A stretch of DNA of 64,000 nt from Tricholoma matsutake (GCA_026075535.2 AP026542.1:3534001-3598000), one strand, 5' to 3'; positions 33,141 through 44,539 are shown, counted from the first letter of the stretch. The notes: generated from the letters alone by a model not told the origin. Numbers and translations: made by a program.

Positions 33141-33630
33141 TTGAGTTTTTCTTTGGTTCCAGACCATCTCACTACAGACTCGCAAGTCAAGCTGACCTGA
33201 CTTGCGGCCTAGAACCATCTTATATTGTCTTGGCCATGTTGACATCCCTGTTCTGCAAGTCATACTGACCTGACTCATGGCCCAAGACCATGAGTTATCT
33301 GTTGGTTCTAGATCATCTGGTCATGTAGAGATAACTAACACCATAAGCACTATTAAACCGTGGGTCACGCTGACATGACTTGTGGCGTCGGGTTGCTTGT
33401 CATGTTCTATCTATACCACGTCTCATGCTGAACTAACTCACTGTGTCCAAGTCATGTTTTGTGTTATCTTGTTACATATAACGACTCAAATGTCTTTCCT
33501 GGTCATTGTATTGACTACTCTAGCACAGATTTACACAGAGTGACTACCTTGCCTTCATTACCTGATCACATAGTATGGGTTAGGAGGGAAGGTGTGTTGT
33601 ACCACTCTTGTGGGTGCCCTCATATTGTTC
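33141..33630. other. No gene recognised
   Basis: Unassigned DNA with repeated CTGACCTGACT/AAGTCA strings near 33180-33290. Confidence 0.45.
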
Positions 33631-33939
33631 CTAGTTGTCGGGTTTGATGGCCCAGCCCTTGCTGATGCTTGATTCTTGACATCCCCATGTTTGATCAACA
33701 TTGTTGCCATTCATGTTCCAAATACTTCCTTCACAGCCAAGAACTCCCCCTGAGGTTTGCTTGTAAGGTATGACATTACTTGTTGATACAGAGGTTTCAA
33801 CTTGTCCAATAGAAGCATTTCCCAGTTGTTTGAATACTTTGGCATCATCAATGTTCCACTCGTCATTGCCTTTGCTAGTCCCATTTGCACAAAGTTCACT
33901 GCATTGATTTGCTTCATCCTTGTATCCCAAGTCGATCAT
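33631..33939 (-). pseudogene. Coding-like exon relic, unrecognised
   Basis: An open minus-strand frame contains NDEWNIDDAKVFKQLGNASI and ends WAIKPDN. Its composition is protein-like. It may belong to the same broken gene as the relics at 34480-35110 and 36257-36588, but no joining frame can be shown. Confidence 0.3.
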
Positions 33940-34479
33940 TCAGACCCACTCATCCTTTAAACACTGCACCATGTACTATGCTTATTGGACCATGCTTTCC
34001 CAAATCCAAAATTCCAGTACTCCTTCCATAGTGGTGACGACTTGTCAAGCAACACAATAATCATAGTACTTACCATTATTATATATAGCAGTGGTATTGT
34101 ACATCCTCTCTGCTTGTCTGACTGGAATATAATTCATTCTATGTTGCAAATATGTCTCATTATCTCCGTTTCACCCACACTATCAATGGTAAGAGTGCAA
34201 TCATGGAACAGATATGGTGTTATCTACGAGAACAGGATGGCCCACACTAGTGCGATATGATGCCACCATATGTCTCCAGAATATTTCCAATCCACATATT
34301 GGTAGGTCTCCAGGACATATTCACTCCTGGGTAGACTGGCTTGACCTATGTCGCACTGGCTTGGGCACACCTTTTTTTCTCACAACTGACCTATTTTATG
34401 TAATTCTCCTAAAATTGTTCATGGCGCGTACATGTCTCCTAGCACTGTTGCATTTGCAATTGCTACACATCTCTTCTTC

Positions 34480-35110
34480 TCATGTCTGGTCACAGGCTTG
34501 ATTCTGTTTATCATCCTCAGGTTTGCATCTCATCATCATCCACCACCTGTAATCAATGGCATGCACCTGTGTAGTACCCCCTGGATTTTCCTTGTGCCAT
34601 GGCACCATTTGAATCCACATTTTTTGCATCCTGCATGCCATGCACACCGCCATATAATTCTCCACTTTATGCTTCTCCACAACATTGAGTTTGATGCTCT
34701 GTCTGATCAATAAATATGCCAGTTTCATTGTGGGTAGAAATCCCCCTTTTGCATGCACTTGTGCACCAACTGCTGTTGGTTCTTTGTCTCTTGATATCCT
34801 CACAATGTGTAGTGTCAGCTCCTTGTAACCAATATGTTTGGTAGCTTGTTTCATATTCATTGGAACCTCGGAATCATCAGACAATATGTTGATGAGCAAG
34901 GCAAACATTTGTGTTGCATGACTAGAGTCAGTTCTCCAGGCCAATGGGTCTGCTGTATGCTCCCAAAAAGCTAGGTCCCGCTTTTGTGACTCACCTATCT
35001 GGTGTATTCTCAGTTCCAGATCTGCCAGCTGCCTTTTGATCGATGTCTTTATCTTGGAAGACACCAACACTTTGCAGTGCTCGAGTGCAGACCAAGTTTG
35101 GGTGTTGAGC
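34480..35110 (-). pseudogene. Coding-like relic of about 200 codons, unrecognised
   Basis: Minus-strand open frame starting around SALEHCKVLVSSKIKTSIKR, then FWEHTADPLAWRTDSSHATQ, KGGFLPTMKLAYLLIRQSIK and CMACRMQKMW, ending at a stop near 34480. It contains a C-x2-C and a predicted basic/amphipathic N-terminal helix. I do not recognise the family. Confidence 0.35.
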
Positions 35111-36256
35111 CATTGGAGGCATCTGTCTCACACTTGCAAGTCCGATAGATAGCCAGGCATAAAATGCCTACAAAAACATTTTATTACCTCCCCATCGCAA
35201 TGCTTGCAGCAATACATCAACCCACGCATTAGGTCAGGGTGAGATGCAGCCCACCATGTCTCCTGATATCTGATAATTATCATGATAATGACAAGTTAAC
35301 CCACAACTCAGATTGGGATGAGGTGTGGCTAACATCTCCATCACTGTTGTAGAAATGCTCACCTTTGCAACTGTTGAATTGTACACATACAATTGACTTG
35401 ATCCATCAATACTGACCATCTCTCTTAAAGCATGGCATGCCATCTTGAATAATCCCTTGGCCAATCCACAGCAGGTTCATGATTATTGTCACAATTACTG
35501 CCACATTATCTATATATATATAGTTTAAGGCTCACTCTGCAATAAAACACATCTCCACATGCAATCTATTGGGCTTCTTGTGGTCCATAACCTGAAGACA
35601 ATGCTTCCATAGCCCTTGGATTATGCATGTGAGTGGATATGTCATCCATGAATATAATGCGGGATAAGCCTAAGACAGAGCAAATCAAATTAATTGTTAT
35701 TAGCTGTTAACTCATCATGCAGTCTCTGTTATGATGTTTCTCATCTCTGCTGTAAATAAGACCACATTCTCCTTGATTTGCTGCAGGATACTGGAATGAC
35801 CCCAGGTGAATGTGAGGAGTTGTAGTACTTGCATTAGTAGGTATCTAAGATATGATAATAAGTACTAGATTCTTGCTGCACTATTGAAGCAAGATCACAC
35901 TTACTCATCATTCCTTCCAGCTTCTGGTAAGGCCAGCACATTGATGGCATATATATTTTCAAGTTATAAATCCTGGTCGATATCATGGTTGGCAATTTTG
36001 CAGTCATATATTTTATGTGGAAGCTGATGTGCATACTGTAGTAGCTTATGATGTGCAATTGTCTCTATATCTTGGTCATTATTAGTGCATGACTGTGTTG
36101 TATCTTGACTCTCAGCCTCAATGTTTTGTTCAGCATCAAACTTTTGATATATGCCACTGTTCAGTATAGTGAGCTATTTTTGGAAGTTTGTCATCAAGCT
36201 GTTTGCCTGAAAGTGTTCCGCTGTAACAAGACTAGTCTGTGGAATTACATGATATT
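35111..36256. other. No confident gene
   Basis: AT-rich, with one short minus frame (35464-35234, reading KMACHALREMVSIDGSSQLY) that might be another exon of the same decayed gene, and a TATATA run at 35508-35521. Confidence 0.35.
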
Positions 36257-36588
36257 TTACTGTGGTTGATCCAGAAGCTCAAAGTCCAGTTTGATACCAT
36301 CTTCATCAAATAGCACATTGAAATGTCTAAGATTCATCAGTACTCCATGTGGTTTATCACCCTCACTATATGCAGTAAGATAGTGCTCTATCCGATAGCC
36401 ATTATGTGTGTACAGTGGAATTTCTCTGTCATCTTCATCCAAAAAAGGCATGTCCTCAAAATCTTCAGGTTGTATTTGTTTGCATGTCTGTCCTGGAACT
36501 GGGGAGATGTAGAGCTCATTTCTGAATTTATCAATAATATCCTTGATATCACGAGGAACTTATTCTTCAACATGTCTGATTCTGCCAA
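36257..36588 (-). pseudogene. Coding-like exon with one frameshift, unrecognised
   Basis: A frame reads DIIDKFRNELYISPVPGQTC, then DMPFLDEDDREIPLYTHNGY and FNVLFDEDGIKLDFELLDQP before a TAA. Just upstream the register changes by one near 36560, where a different frame reads IDLAESDMLKNK. It is acidic and likely globular; the family is unknown. Confidence 0.35.
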
Positions 36589-37004
36589 GTCAATCTGAAT
36601 TTGTCAACATATGTTCTGATATTGTACAGATAACTGTCCACTCAACTGTAAATGGCTAGCTACTATGATAGTGACATAGCAAATATAGGCATAGTTGCGT
36701 TCTTATTTTACTTGTTGATCTCCTCTTCTTTATGATTGGAATTGAGCTGCATCTCAATATTTTGGCCATATCGAGAAGTAATACATATTGGTTGTTTCTG
36801 GGAAAAAACTCATCTGCCTTGTATGCTGGTGGAGAGCGATTAATCCAGGCTTAATATGCTAATTTGATTCAATTATTGAGCTTACACAAGTTTGAGATTA
36901 ATTCTGATGTCTCTATCAATAAAAATGATCAGTCAATAAAAGTGATCAGTCAATCAGATGGATGCAGATTAATCTGAGCAAAAGCATTGTGGATGTGTAG
37001 AGAG
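36589..37004. other. No gene; 5' flank of chromovirus A
   Basis: AT-rich. It ends in the target duplication GAGAG (37000-37004). Confidence 0.6.
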
Positions 37005-37386
37005 TGTTACGATTTGTTATCTGGACCCACAAGACTGGGCATTTCATTTTTCCCTTCTGACACGACCTGACTCACTTCTGATGGAGACCCCCCCCCCCTG
37101 ACCTGACTCCTGTCGATCGACATGCTGCACTGCAGTACTCCGTGACATCGGACTCTGTGACATCGGACTCTTTGACATTGGACCCTTGATATTGGATCCG
37201 TGACATCGGACGCCTCATGCTTGGCATGAGGGTTATCTGCTATTGTTCTTCGACATGCTGTGCCGCAGCACTCCGTGACATCGGACACCTCATGCTAGGC
37301 ATGAGGCTTGCTGTTCTATTGTTCCTTCTATATTTACTTGACAAGGATCTCATGTTCCGATTGGACGATAGACATTCTCTGAACCA

Positions 37387-37394
37387 TATATAAG
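37387..37394 (+). promoter_or_regulatory. TATA box of chromovirus A LTR
   Basis: TATATAAG. A start about 30 nt downstream would fall at 37415-37425, at the AGCTTGACCT string complementary to the primer-binding site. Chromovirus B has the same TATATAAG (minus strand, 47616-47609). Confidence 0.7.
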
Positions 37395-37468
37395 CTACAG
37401 TAATATTGCCTGTATTCCTTAGCTTGACCTAATTCAACCAATGGTCTTAGACTCAACCAGAACACTCG

Positions 37469-37718
37469 ACAACTAAGGAAGTCCCTTAGTTGTGATACAC
37501 TCGAACTTGACAGCTTAGGAAGCCCCTAGCTGTGATAACCCAAACTCGACAGTTGGAAAGCCTCCAACTGTGATACACAAACCGATGGTCTACTCAGAAA
37601 ACCTCTGAGTACAGAAAGCCATGACAACTTGAGGAAGTACCCAAGTGAAGGCAGGAAGCCCGATACACTAGGAAAGTCTCCTAGTGCAATACGAGACAGT
37701 TGGAAAGCCTCCAACTGT
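37469..37718 (+). repeat. Array of about seven hairpins with AARYC loops in the LTR leader
   Basis: Stem-loops at 37469-37493 (ACAACTAAGG, loop AAGTC), 37511-37532 (CAGCTTAGG, loop AAGCC), 37549-37571 (ACAGTTGGA, AAGCC), 37591-37611 (TACTCAGA, AAACC), about 37627-37646 (weaker), 37666-37686 (CACTAGGA, AAGTC) and 37696-37718 (ACAGTTGGA, AAGCC). Stems are different but complementary, and the five-base loop is AARYC. Linkers share GTGATACAC...CGA. The array lies downstream of the predicted transcription start, so it is in the RNA. Confidence 0.85.
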
Positions 37719-37764
37719 AACACACGAAGCCGAGGCTGAGTTAAAGACCTATAGTCTTAACAAA

Positions 37765-37774
37765 AGGTCAAGCT
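37765..37774 (+). promoter_or_regulatory. Putative self-priming primer-binding site
   Basis: AGGTCAAGCT lies two bases after the 5' LTR. It is the exact complement of AGCTTGACCT at 37421-37430, the predicted 5' end of the transcript. It lacks the TGG start of a tRNA-primed site. Tf1/sushi-group chromoviruses are known to self-prime with the mRNA 5' end. Chromovirus B keeps the same pair. Confidence 0.65.
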
Positions 37775-37809
37775 GATCTACGAAGTCCACCTACCTAGGT
37801 GCAGACACA

Positions 37810-38898
37810 ATGTCTTTCAGACAAAGCCCAGACAGACCTCCAACTGGAGCATCATCATCAGGAAGAACCCCATGGTATAGATACCAGGGTCAACTAGTAC
37901 GATACTTGGAACCAGCACAAAAGTGGTTCTCAAGGAGAACCAGTGACGAAGAACCCCGATACCTCGACAAAGAGGACTTTAGATCTTCCGATAAAGAAGA
38001 AACCCCAGAATGAGATCCATTCTCCCTATCCGACGACAACACCAACATGTCCACCGAACCCACTGCATCAACCAAGGAGATTAGAATCTGAACCCCCTCT
38101 GACTTCACAGGGGACTGAACAAGAACTGCAAAGTTCTTACAAGAAGTGAAACTCTATCTGAGAGTGAACCATGGAATCTATGACACCGACAAGAAGAAAA
38201 TTATCTTCGCACTATCCTTCATGAATGGAGGAACCGCCGCGCCCTGGGCACAGACATGGGCAGAAAAGGAAGACCTAGGAACATGGTCAAACTTCGAGAC
38301 AACGCTCAAGACAGCATTCACCCCAATCGATGAAGCTGGCAGGGCCAGAACAGAGATGAAGACACTAAAGCAGGGACAGGACCTGGAGGACTACATTGCG
38401 CAGTTCCGAATCCTGTGAGAGAAGGCAGGAATCTACGACGACACTGCCCTGATAGAACTCTTCATGGATGGGTTAAACCCCAAGCTCCTTGAGAGGATCT
38501 TTAACATGGAGATGATCCCCACAGTGCTGGAGGGGATGATCAATGCTGCCTCAAAGTACGATGGACAGTGGAGGAGAGCAAAGGCCATAACAGGGAGACT
38601 GCAGGAAGCTTTGACAAGGAAGCTGCCGAACTCCAAGGTAAAGGAGACCCCACTCGAGATCAACCAGCTCTCCTACCAGGAGAGGATCGAACATATGAAA
38701 AAAGGACAGTGCTTTGTGTGCCATCAGACTGGACACAGAGCGTCCAAACACAAGAAAGGGGAAAAGAGGACCGAGGACCGGCCATTCCCAAAGAATAAAG
38801 GCAAGGAAGCCTACTCGAAGATCCGAGCAATCATAGGAGAACTCAATGAAGAAGAAAAGAAGGGAGCTCTCGCCGCTATTGAGGACGAGGGTTTTTAA
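37810..38898 (+). pseudogene. gag: gag of chromovirus A (four in-frame TGA)
   Basis: Capsid-type polyprotein of about 362 codons starting MSFRQSPDRPPTGASSS. The middle has the retrotransposon gag helical region (GTAAPWAQTWAEKEDLGTWS, then EDYIAQFRIL). Near the C-terminus is a zinc knuckle, CFVCHQTGHRASKH, in which the last ligand is His rather than the usual Cys; element B has the same change. In-frame TGA codons lie at 38011, 38089, 38116 and 38415; at the last two element B has CGA. The frame ends at a TAA (about 38896) inside GGGTTTTTAAAG, and pol continues in the -1 frame. The start was chosen because it is the first ATG after the leader and is shared with B. Confidence 0.85.
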
Positions 38899-38901
38899 AG
38901 A
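38890..38901 (+). other. gag-pol junction, candidate -1 frameshift site
   Basis: The gag stop lies in GGGTTTTTAAAG, identical in A and B (B on the minus strand, near 52975-52986). The pol frame is -1 relative to gag and is open from this site to its first ATG at 38916. Slippage on TTT would join the frames; re-initiation at the nearby ATG is an alternative. It is not the canonical X-XXY-YYZ heptamer. Confidence 0.45.
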
Positions 38902-38915
38902 GGTGGCCTGCCTCG

Positions 38916-41900
38916 ATGCCAGGTACCACCAAACTCTCTGTCTGCTCTGTACTACTAGCCACTTTGAAGAATCAATCTATGCGATTAGATATCAAAGTGC
39001 TAGGAGCAGGCAGAGGGAAAGCCATCGAAACCGAAGCCCTACTTGACTCTGGAGTGGGAGGGATATTCATGAGTCATGAATTCGCGGAGAGCAGCGGATT
39101 TGAGCTGCACCCCCTGGAGAAGGTGATCAAGGTCAGGAACATGGATGGAACCCCAAACAAGAAAGGGGAGATTTCCCACTGTGCCAGGGAACTCCTGACA
39201 ATCAATGGAAGAACCTTCCCAACGACCTTCCTCATTGCAGGACTGGGAAAGGAATCGGTCATCTTGGGCTTGCTGTGGCTCAGAAGAATCAATCCAGTAA
39301 TCGACTGGAAAATCGGAACCTTCCAATTCAGGACGAACGACAAGACCCATCCTGAATTCTCATATGGAAGAGGAAGAACCCTTATCGGTAGGGTACTGAC
39401 CAAGAAAACCGATGATGAACACCTGTCATGGCACCGAAGGGGAACCAAAAATAAGAAGAACCCCCTTGACATGACAAAAGAAGAACGACAGGCATGGTGC
39501 CGAGGCATCATTGCTAGAGATCAAGAAAGGCTCGCCCTCAAGAAGAAGACTGCCGAGGAAGAACCAGCACGATGGAAAAAGGCGGCAACCAGAGAACTGG
39601 AGAAACTGGCTGCCAAGAAGGAAGAAAGACGACTGGCATTGGCCCGTATAGTTGTGAAACAGAGGGAAAAGATTACCCTGAAGAAAGAGAAACTGACAAA
39701 TGAAGAACGGCGAACAGATTGCCGAAGAATCGTCGCCAAGGCAAGATTAATGGGGGGAGCCCTCCATGCTGAACCAAGAAGAAGCAAGATGCCCGTTGAG
39801 ACAAGAAAGGCGACAATTGAAGAAATAGACGATGAAGAGATCGCAATCAAACTCTTCAGAATGCGGAACCCATTGGGCCGCAAGATGAAGAAGACACTGG
39901 GAAGGAAAACCCAGCACAGGCAAACCACAAACAGGCAACGGAACAGGCAACGGAACAACCGAAAGAGACACCCAAACTAAAGATCAAAGATGACAAGCTA
40001 CTGGTTGCCTACATCCGAGGAGAACCTGTCATTGGAATATTCAAACCAGCTAGGACACCGCTGACAGAGGAATATGATGAGCCAAGATACGGATATTCTC
40101 AGACGACGAAGACAATCTCTCAGATCGTAAAGGCAAAAGGATCACCGCAATATGCTTATGGACAAAATATCTGGATTAGAGCAAAGACATTGGTCTCTCA
40201 ACACCTGACACACAAGAAGGAAGGAGACCCTGAACAGAAGACCCTAGATGAACTACTCCCCGAACAGTACAAGGAGTACCGACAGACATTCGAAAAGGAA
40301 GCATCGGAACAATTCCCAGAATCAAGACCCTGTGATCACGCGATCGAACTGAAACTGGACTTTGTAGCAAAGGATTGCAGGGTTTACCCATTGTCGCTGG
40401 CAGAACAGAAGAAACTCGATGAGTTTCTCGACGAGAGCCTGAAGAAAGGATACATTCGACCATCGAAATCACCCATGGCATCACCATTCTTCTTCGTTGC
40501 GAAGAAGGATTCGGATGCACTACAGCCCTGTCAAGATTACAGGTACTTGAATAATGGAACGATCAAGAACACCTACCTGCTGCCGCTGGTAGGAGACCTG
40601 TTGGACAAACTAAGAGGGGCAAGGTGGTTTACAAAACTGGACATCTGGTGGGGATATCACAATGTCAGAGTCAAGGACAGAGACCAATGGAAGGCAGCCT
40701 TCAAGACAAATTGAGGGCTGTTCGAACCAACAGTGATGTTCTTTGGATTATGCAACTCACCAGCGACCTTCCAGGCGATGATGAATGAGTTATTCCATGA
40801 CATGATTGGAGAAGGATGGCTCGTGATTTACATGGACGACATCCTGATATTCTCCAAGGATCAGAATGAACACCAGGAAAGGATGAAGAGGGTACTGCAA
40901 AGACTGGCAGAGAATGACCTATACCTGAAACTGGAGAAATGCAAGTTCGACATCCATGAAGTGGAATTCTTGGGTCTAATCATCCGACCCAACGAAATTG
41001 CCATGGACAACACGAAACTGGCAGGTATACAGGATTGGCCAATCCCGACAAACGTAAAGGCAGTCAGATCTTTCCTGGGATTTGGAAACTTCTACAGGAA
41101 GTTTATTGGACATTTTGCAGAGACAAGCAGGCCACTTAATGAACTGACGAAGAAGAACAAGGCATTCAACTGGACAATGGAATGCGAACAGGCTTTTCAA
41201 ACGCTGAAAAGGAAATTTGCAGAAGCCCCAGTACTGCTGATGCCAGACCCGACAAAGCCATTCACGATCGAATCAGACGCCTCAAAACATGCGACAGGAG
41301 GAGTGCTGAGACAAAGGGACACGAATGGGGACTGGCACCCGTGCGGATACATATCGCATGCGCTAACACCAACAGAACAGAACTACGAGATCTACAACAG
41401 GGAGTTACTAGTGATAATATGATCGTTAGAGACCTGGAGACATTACCTAATGGGTTCAGAACACCCAGTGGTAATCCTGTCAGACCACAAGAACTTGACG
41501 TACTTCCGAATGGCACAGAAACTGAACAGATGACAGGCAAGATGGAGCCTATTCCTATTGGAATTCAACTTGCAAATCGTCCATGTGCCCGGATCACAGA
41601 TAGTACAGAGCAACGTGTTATCACGGAGAGCGGATCACATACCAGAAGAAGACATTGATAATGAAGACGTCACGATGCTGCCAGAAACAGTATTTGTGAA
41701 ATTCATTGATACCAAAATGCATAATTTACTCGCAGGGAGTATCATGAAAGACGACCTGGTGAAGAGCGCAATCGAGGCGCTAAAGACCAAGGGAATGCCA
41801 CCAATAAAGTCGGCACTAGAAGATTGGAAAATAGAGGATGGCCTTCTATTTTTCCGAGACAGATGCTACGTCCCAGACAATGGAGATCTACGGAAGAAGC

Positions 41901-43141
41901 TGGTGCAAAAGTACCATGAAGGAGTAACCAGTGGACACCCAGGACAATGGCAGACTACCGAAATGATCAGGAGGGACTACTGGTGGCCAGGAATGATGAC
42001 ATACATCAAGAACTATGTCGCTGGATGTGCCACATGCCAGCAAATAAAGGTCAATACCCACCCGACGACACCCCCACTGCAACCAATCAAATCTGAAGCA
42101 ACGAGACCATTTGCGATGGTGACGACAGATTTTATAACCGACTTGCCAGAGTCCGACAGTTATGATGCACTCATGGTTGTGGTAGACCATGGGCTTACGA
42201 AGGGGGTAATTTTTATCCCTTGCAGGAAAACGATAGATGCATTGTGAGCAGCCATCCTCTACCTAGACAATGTTTACAAACGATTTGGCCTCCCAGACAA
42301 GATCATCTCCGACAGAGATCCCAGATTTGCCTCGCAGCTGTTCCAGGAGCTAGGAAGACTGCTCGGAATCAAGCTGGCAATGAGCACAGTGTACCACCCC
42401 CAGACCGACGGGGAGACAAAACGGGTAAACCAGGAAGTGGAAGTATACTTATGGATCTTCTGCTTGAACAACCAGGAGAATTGGAAGCACCTCCTCCCGA
42501 CTGCAGAGTTCACGCACAACCAGAGAACGCACTCCATACAGAAGAACTCCCTGTTCTACCTCATGATGGGCTATGAGCCCAAGGCAATCCCACTCCCCTA
42601 CCTGAAGACGAACATACCGGCCATAGAAAAACGAATAGTTGCACTGCAATGGGCCCAAGACGAAGCGAAGGCAACTCACGAGTTGGCCAGACAAATGATG
42701 GCGGAAAGAATGACAAGGCACTTCACCCCGTTCAAAGAAGGAGACAGAGTGTGGCTAGAAGCAAAGAACCTCAGAACGACGCACCAAACAAAGAAGCTCG
42801 CACTGAAAAGAGAAGGACCGTTCTCTATCGAGAAGGTCCTGAGCCCACTCTCCTACCGACTGAAGTTGCCAGAACAGTGGAAGATACACCCGGTGTTCCA
42901 CGCGGCGCTCCTTTCCCCATATAAAGAAACTGAGACACATGGACTGAACTTCCCAGAACCGCCGCCCGATCTGATAGAAGGCGAATCGGAATATGAAGTG
43001 GAAGCGATCATCAGACATAAGAAGAAAGAAAGGACCATGCACTTCTTAGTGAAGTGGGTCAGATACCCGACCTTGGAGAACTCATGGGAGCCCAAGGGAA
43101 ACCTGAAACACGCCAAGACAATCCTAGGGGCATATAAATAG
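38916..43141 (+). pseudogene. pol: pol of chromovirus A: PR-RT-RNaseH-IN-chromodomain
   Basis: Protease: active-site triad in LLDSGVGGIF (about 39048). A Lys/Arg/Glu-rich coiled linker follows (39480-39980), with a register change near 39955. [30 protein letters not shown] and catalytic YMDD (40829-40840). RNase [13 protein letters not shown] (about 41267). Integrase: HH-CC finger (H-x-x-x-x-x-x-x-H, then CATC near 42030), core MVTTDFITDLP, ISDRDPRF and DGETKRVNQEVE. C-terminal chromodomain: EVEAIIRHKKKERTMHFLVK then WVRYP..ENSWEP (42990-43130). TGA codons at 40712, 41420, 41531 and 42245 break the frame; B has CGA at the first two, TGA at the third and GGA at the fourth. Domain order and chromodomain make this a chromovirus, a group that often targets heterochromatin. 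Confidence 0.93.
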
Positions 43142-43205
43142 CGACGACAGCTGTAGAACCCCCAGGACCAAAACACCCACTGAACCAACAAAAGAAACCA
43201 CAGAA

Positions 43206-43720
43206 TGCTCACCATCCTATCGACACTACATCTACCACGAACCCCAGCAAGGACTGGGTGAATGGTCATCGACCAACGACCACTGATGAACATACTCCCT
43301 GGCAGATGTGCATGGATATGCCCGCATGGAATTCTCTTCTGGATTACAAGAGATGATTGGATAAGAAGGATGACCTCGACCTGTCCGAAGTGCTGTCTCT
43401 TTGCCTGGAGAAGCACAAAAGCGGATTACAATTGGGTGAGGGCACAGTATGAAGAGTGGTGCTTTGAGGGAGAACTAGACGAGGAGGACTACTTCCCAGA
43501 GGACTTCTACATCGATCGAGAAGGACTTGCCCCCGGCAGAAGACCACTATCAGGGGTAAGTGTGCCCCTGTGGAGAGACCTGCAGTGGAATACCCACTAT
43601 GATGACGAGAGCGGATATAGCCTAGCGAAGAGGCTCCTGCTCAGAGAATACGGAGAGTTGGGAACACTACTGTGCTCCAACCGATTTCCTCAAACCCCAC
43701 AACCCCACCCCACCTCCTGA
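43206..43720 (+). CDS. Extra 3' ORF of chromovirus A (Cys-rich)
   Basis: Lies between the chromodomain and the polypurine tract, where env sits in retroviruses, but has no signal peptide or membrane segment. The longest uninterrupted part starts at 43262; the same frame extends upstream across one TGA (43259) to an ATG at 43206. Cys pairs occur in GRCAWICPHG and TSTCPKCC, which could form a zinc site, followed by an acidic stretch (CFEGELDEEDYFPEDFY). It has no visible similarity to the 3' ORF at the same place in chromovirus B. Function unknown. Confidence 0.55.
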
Positions 43721-43755
43721 CTAGAGAGGAGAAAGAGATTTTGATTGAAGTCAGT

Positions 43756-43780
43756 GACTAGGAAGATAGAGAGAGGGTGA
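43756..43780 (+). promoter_or_regulatory. Polypurine tract of chromovirus A
   Basis: Purine-rich GGAAGATAGAGAGAGGGTGA immediately before the 3' LTR, the usual plus-strand primer position. Element B has the complementary pyrimidine tract at 47966-47995. Confidence 0.8.
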
Positions 43781-44534
43781 TGTTACAATTTGTTATCTGA
43801 ACCCGCAAGACCGGGCATTTCATTTTTCCCTTCTGACACGACATGACTCACTTCCGATGGAGACCCCCCCTGACCTGACTCCTGTCGATCGACATGCCGC
43901 ACCACAGTACTCCATGATGTCGGACTCCGTGACATCGGACTCTTTGACATCGGACCCTTGATATCGGATCTGTGACATCGGATGCCTCATGCTTGGCATG
44001 AGGGTTATCTGCTATTGTTCTTTGACATGCTGCGCCGCAGCACTCCATGACATCGGATGCCTCATGCTAGGCATGAGGCTTGCTGTTCTATTGTTCCTTC
44101 TATATTTACTTGACAAGGATCTCATGTTCCAATTGGACGATAGACATTCTCTGAACTGTATATAAGCTACAGTAATACTGCCTGTATTCCTTAGCTTGAC
44201 CTAATTCAACCAACAGTCTTAGACTCAACCAGAACACTTGACAACTAAGGAAGTCCCTTAGTTGTGATACACTCGAACTCGACAGCTTAGGAAGCCCCTA
44301 GCTGTGATAACCCGAACTCGACAGTTGGAAAGCCTCTAACTGTGATACATGAACCGACGGTCTACTCAGAAAACCTCTGAGTACAGAAAGCCGTGACAAC
44401 TTGAGGAAGTACCCAAGTGAAGGCAGGAAGCCCGATACACTAGAAAAGTCTTCTAGTGCGATACGAGACAGTTGGAAAGCCTCCAACTGTAACACATGAA
44501 GCCGAGGCTGAGTTAAAGACCTATAGTCTTAACA
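43781..44534 (+). repeat. 3' LTR of chromovirus A
   Basis: 754 bp, same order of TATA box, hairpins and terminal inverted TGTTA/TAACA as the 5' LTR. Differences are mainly transitions (for example CCACAAGACT versus CCGCAAGACC). The right boundary is set by the duplicated GAGAG at 44535-44539. Confidence 0.95.
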
Positions 44535-44539
44535 GAGAG

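Larger units (their letters stand above)
37005..37762 (+). repeat. 5' LTR of chromovirus A
   Basis: Starts TGTTACGATTTG and ends CTTAACA. U3 carries tandem GTGACATCGGACTC-like units (37137-37210) and two CCTCATGCTTGGCATGAGG-type palindromes. A TATATAAG box is at 37387-37394. The region downstream to the LTR end holds a chain of hairpins (see separate entry). The last bases (TTAAAGACCTATAGTCTTAA) form a terminal hairpin. Confidence 0.95.
37005..44534 (+). mobile_element. Ty3/gypsy chromovirus A, full length
   Basis: A 7,530-bp element bounded by two LTRs (37005-37762 and 43781-44534) and a perfect 5-bp target duplication GAGAG (37000-37004, 44535-44539). Internal order is gag, protease, reverse transcriptase, RNase H, integrase, chromodomain, extra 3' ORF, polypurine tract. 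PR-RT-RH-IN order with a C-terminal chromodomain defines a chromovirus. Several in-frame TGA codons make it defective. The LTRs differ at a modest number of positions, mostly C/T and G/A transitions. Confidence 0.96.

Noticed and set aside
37469..37718. CRISPR-like array
   Set aside because: Repeats are hairpins with varying stems in a eukaryotic LTR, with no constant repeat, unique spacers or cas genes.
39521..43042. Minus-strand ORFs inside chromovirus A (and plus-strand ones inside B)
   Set aside because: All are antisense to gag/pol, which are identified by domains on the other strand.
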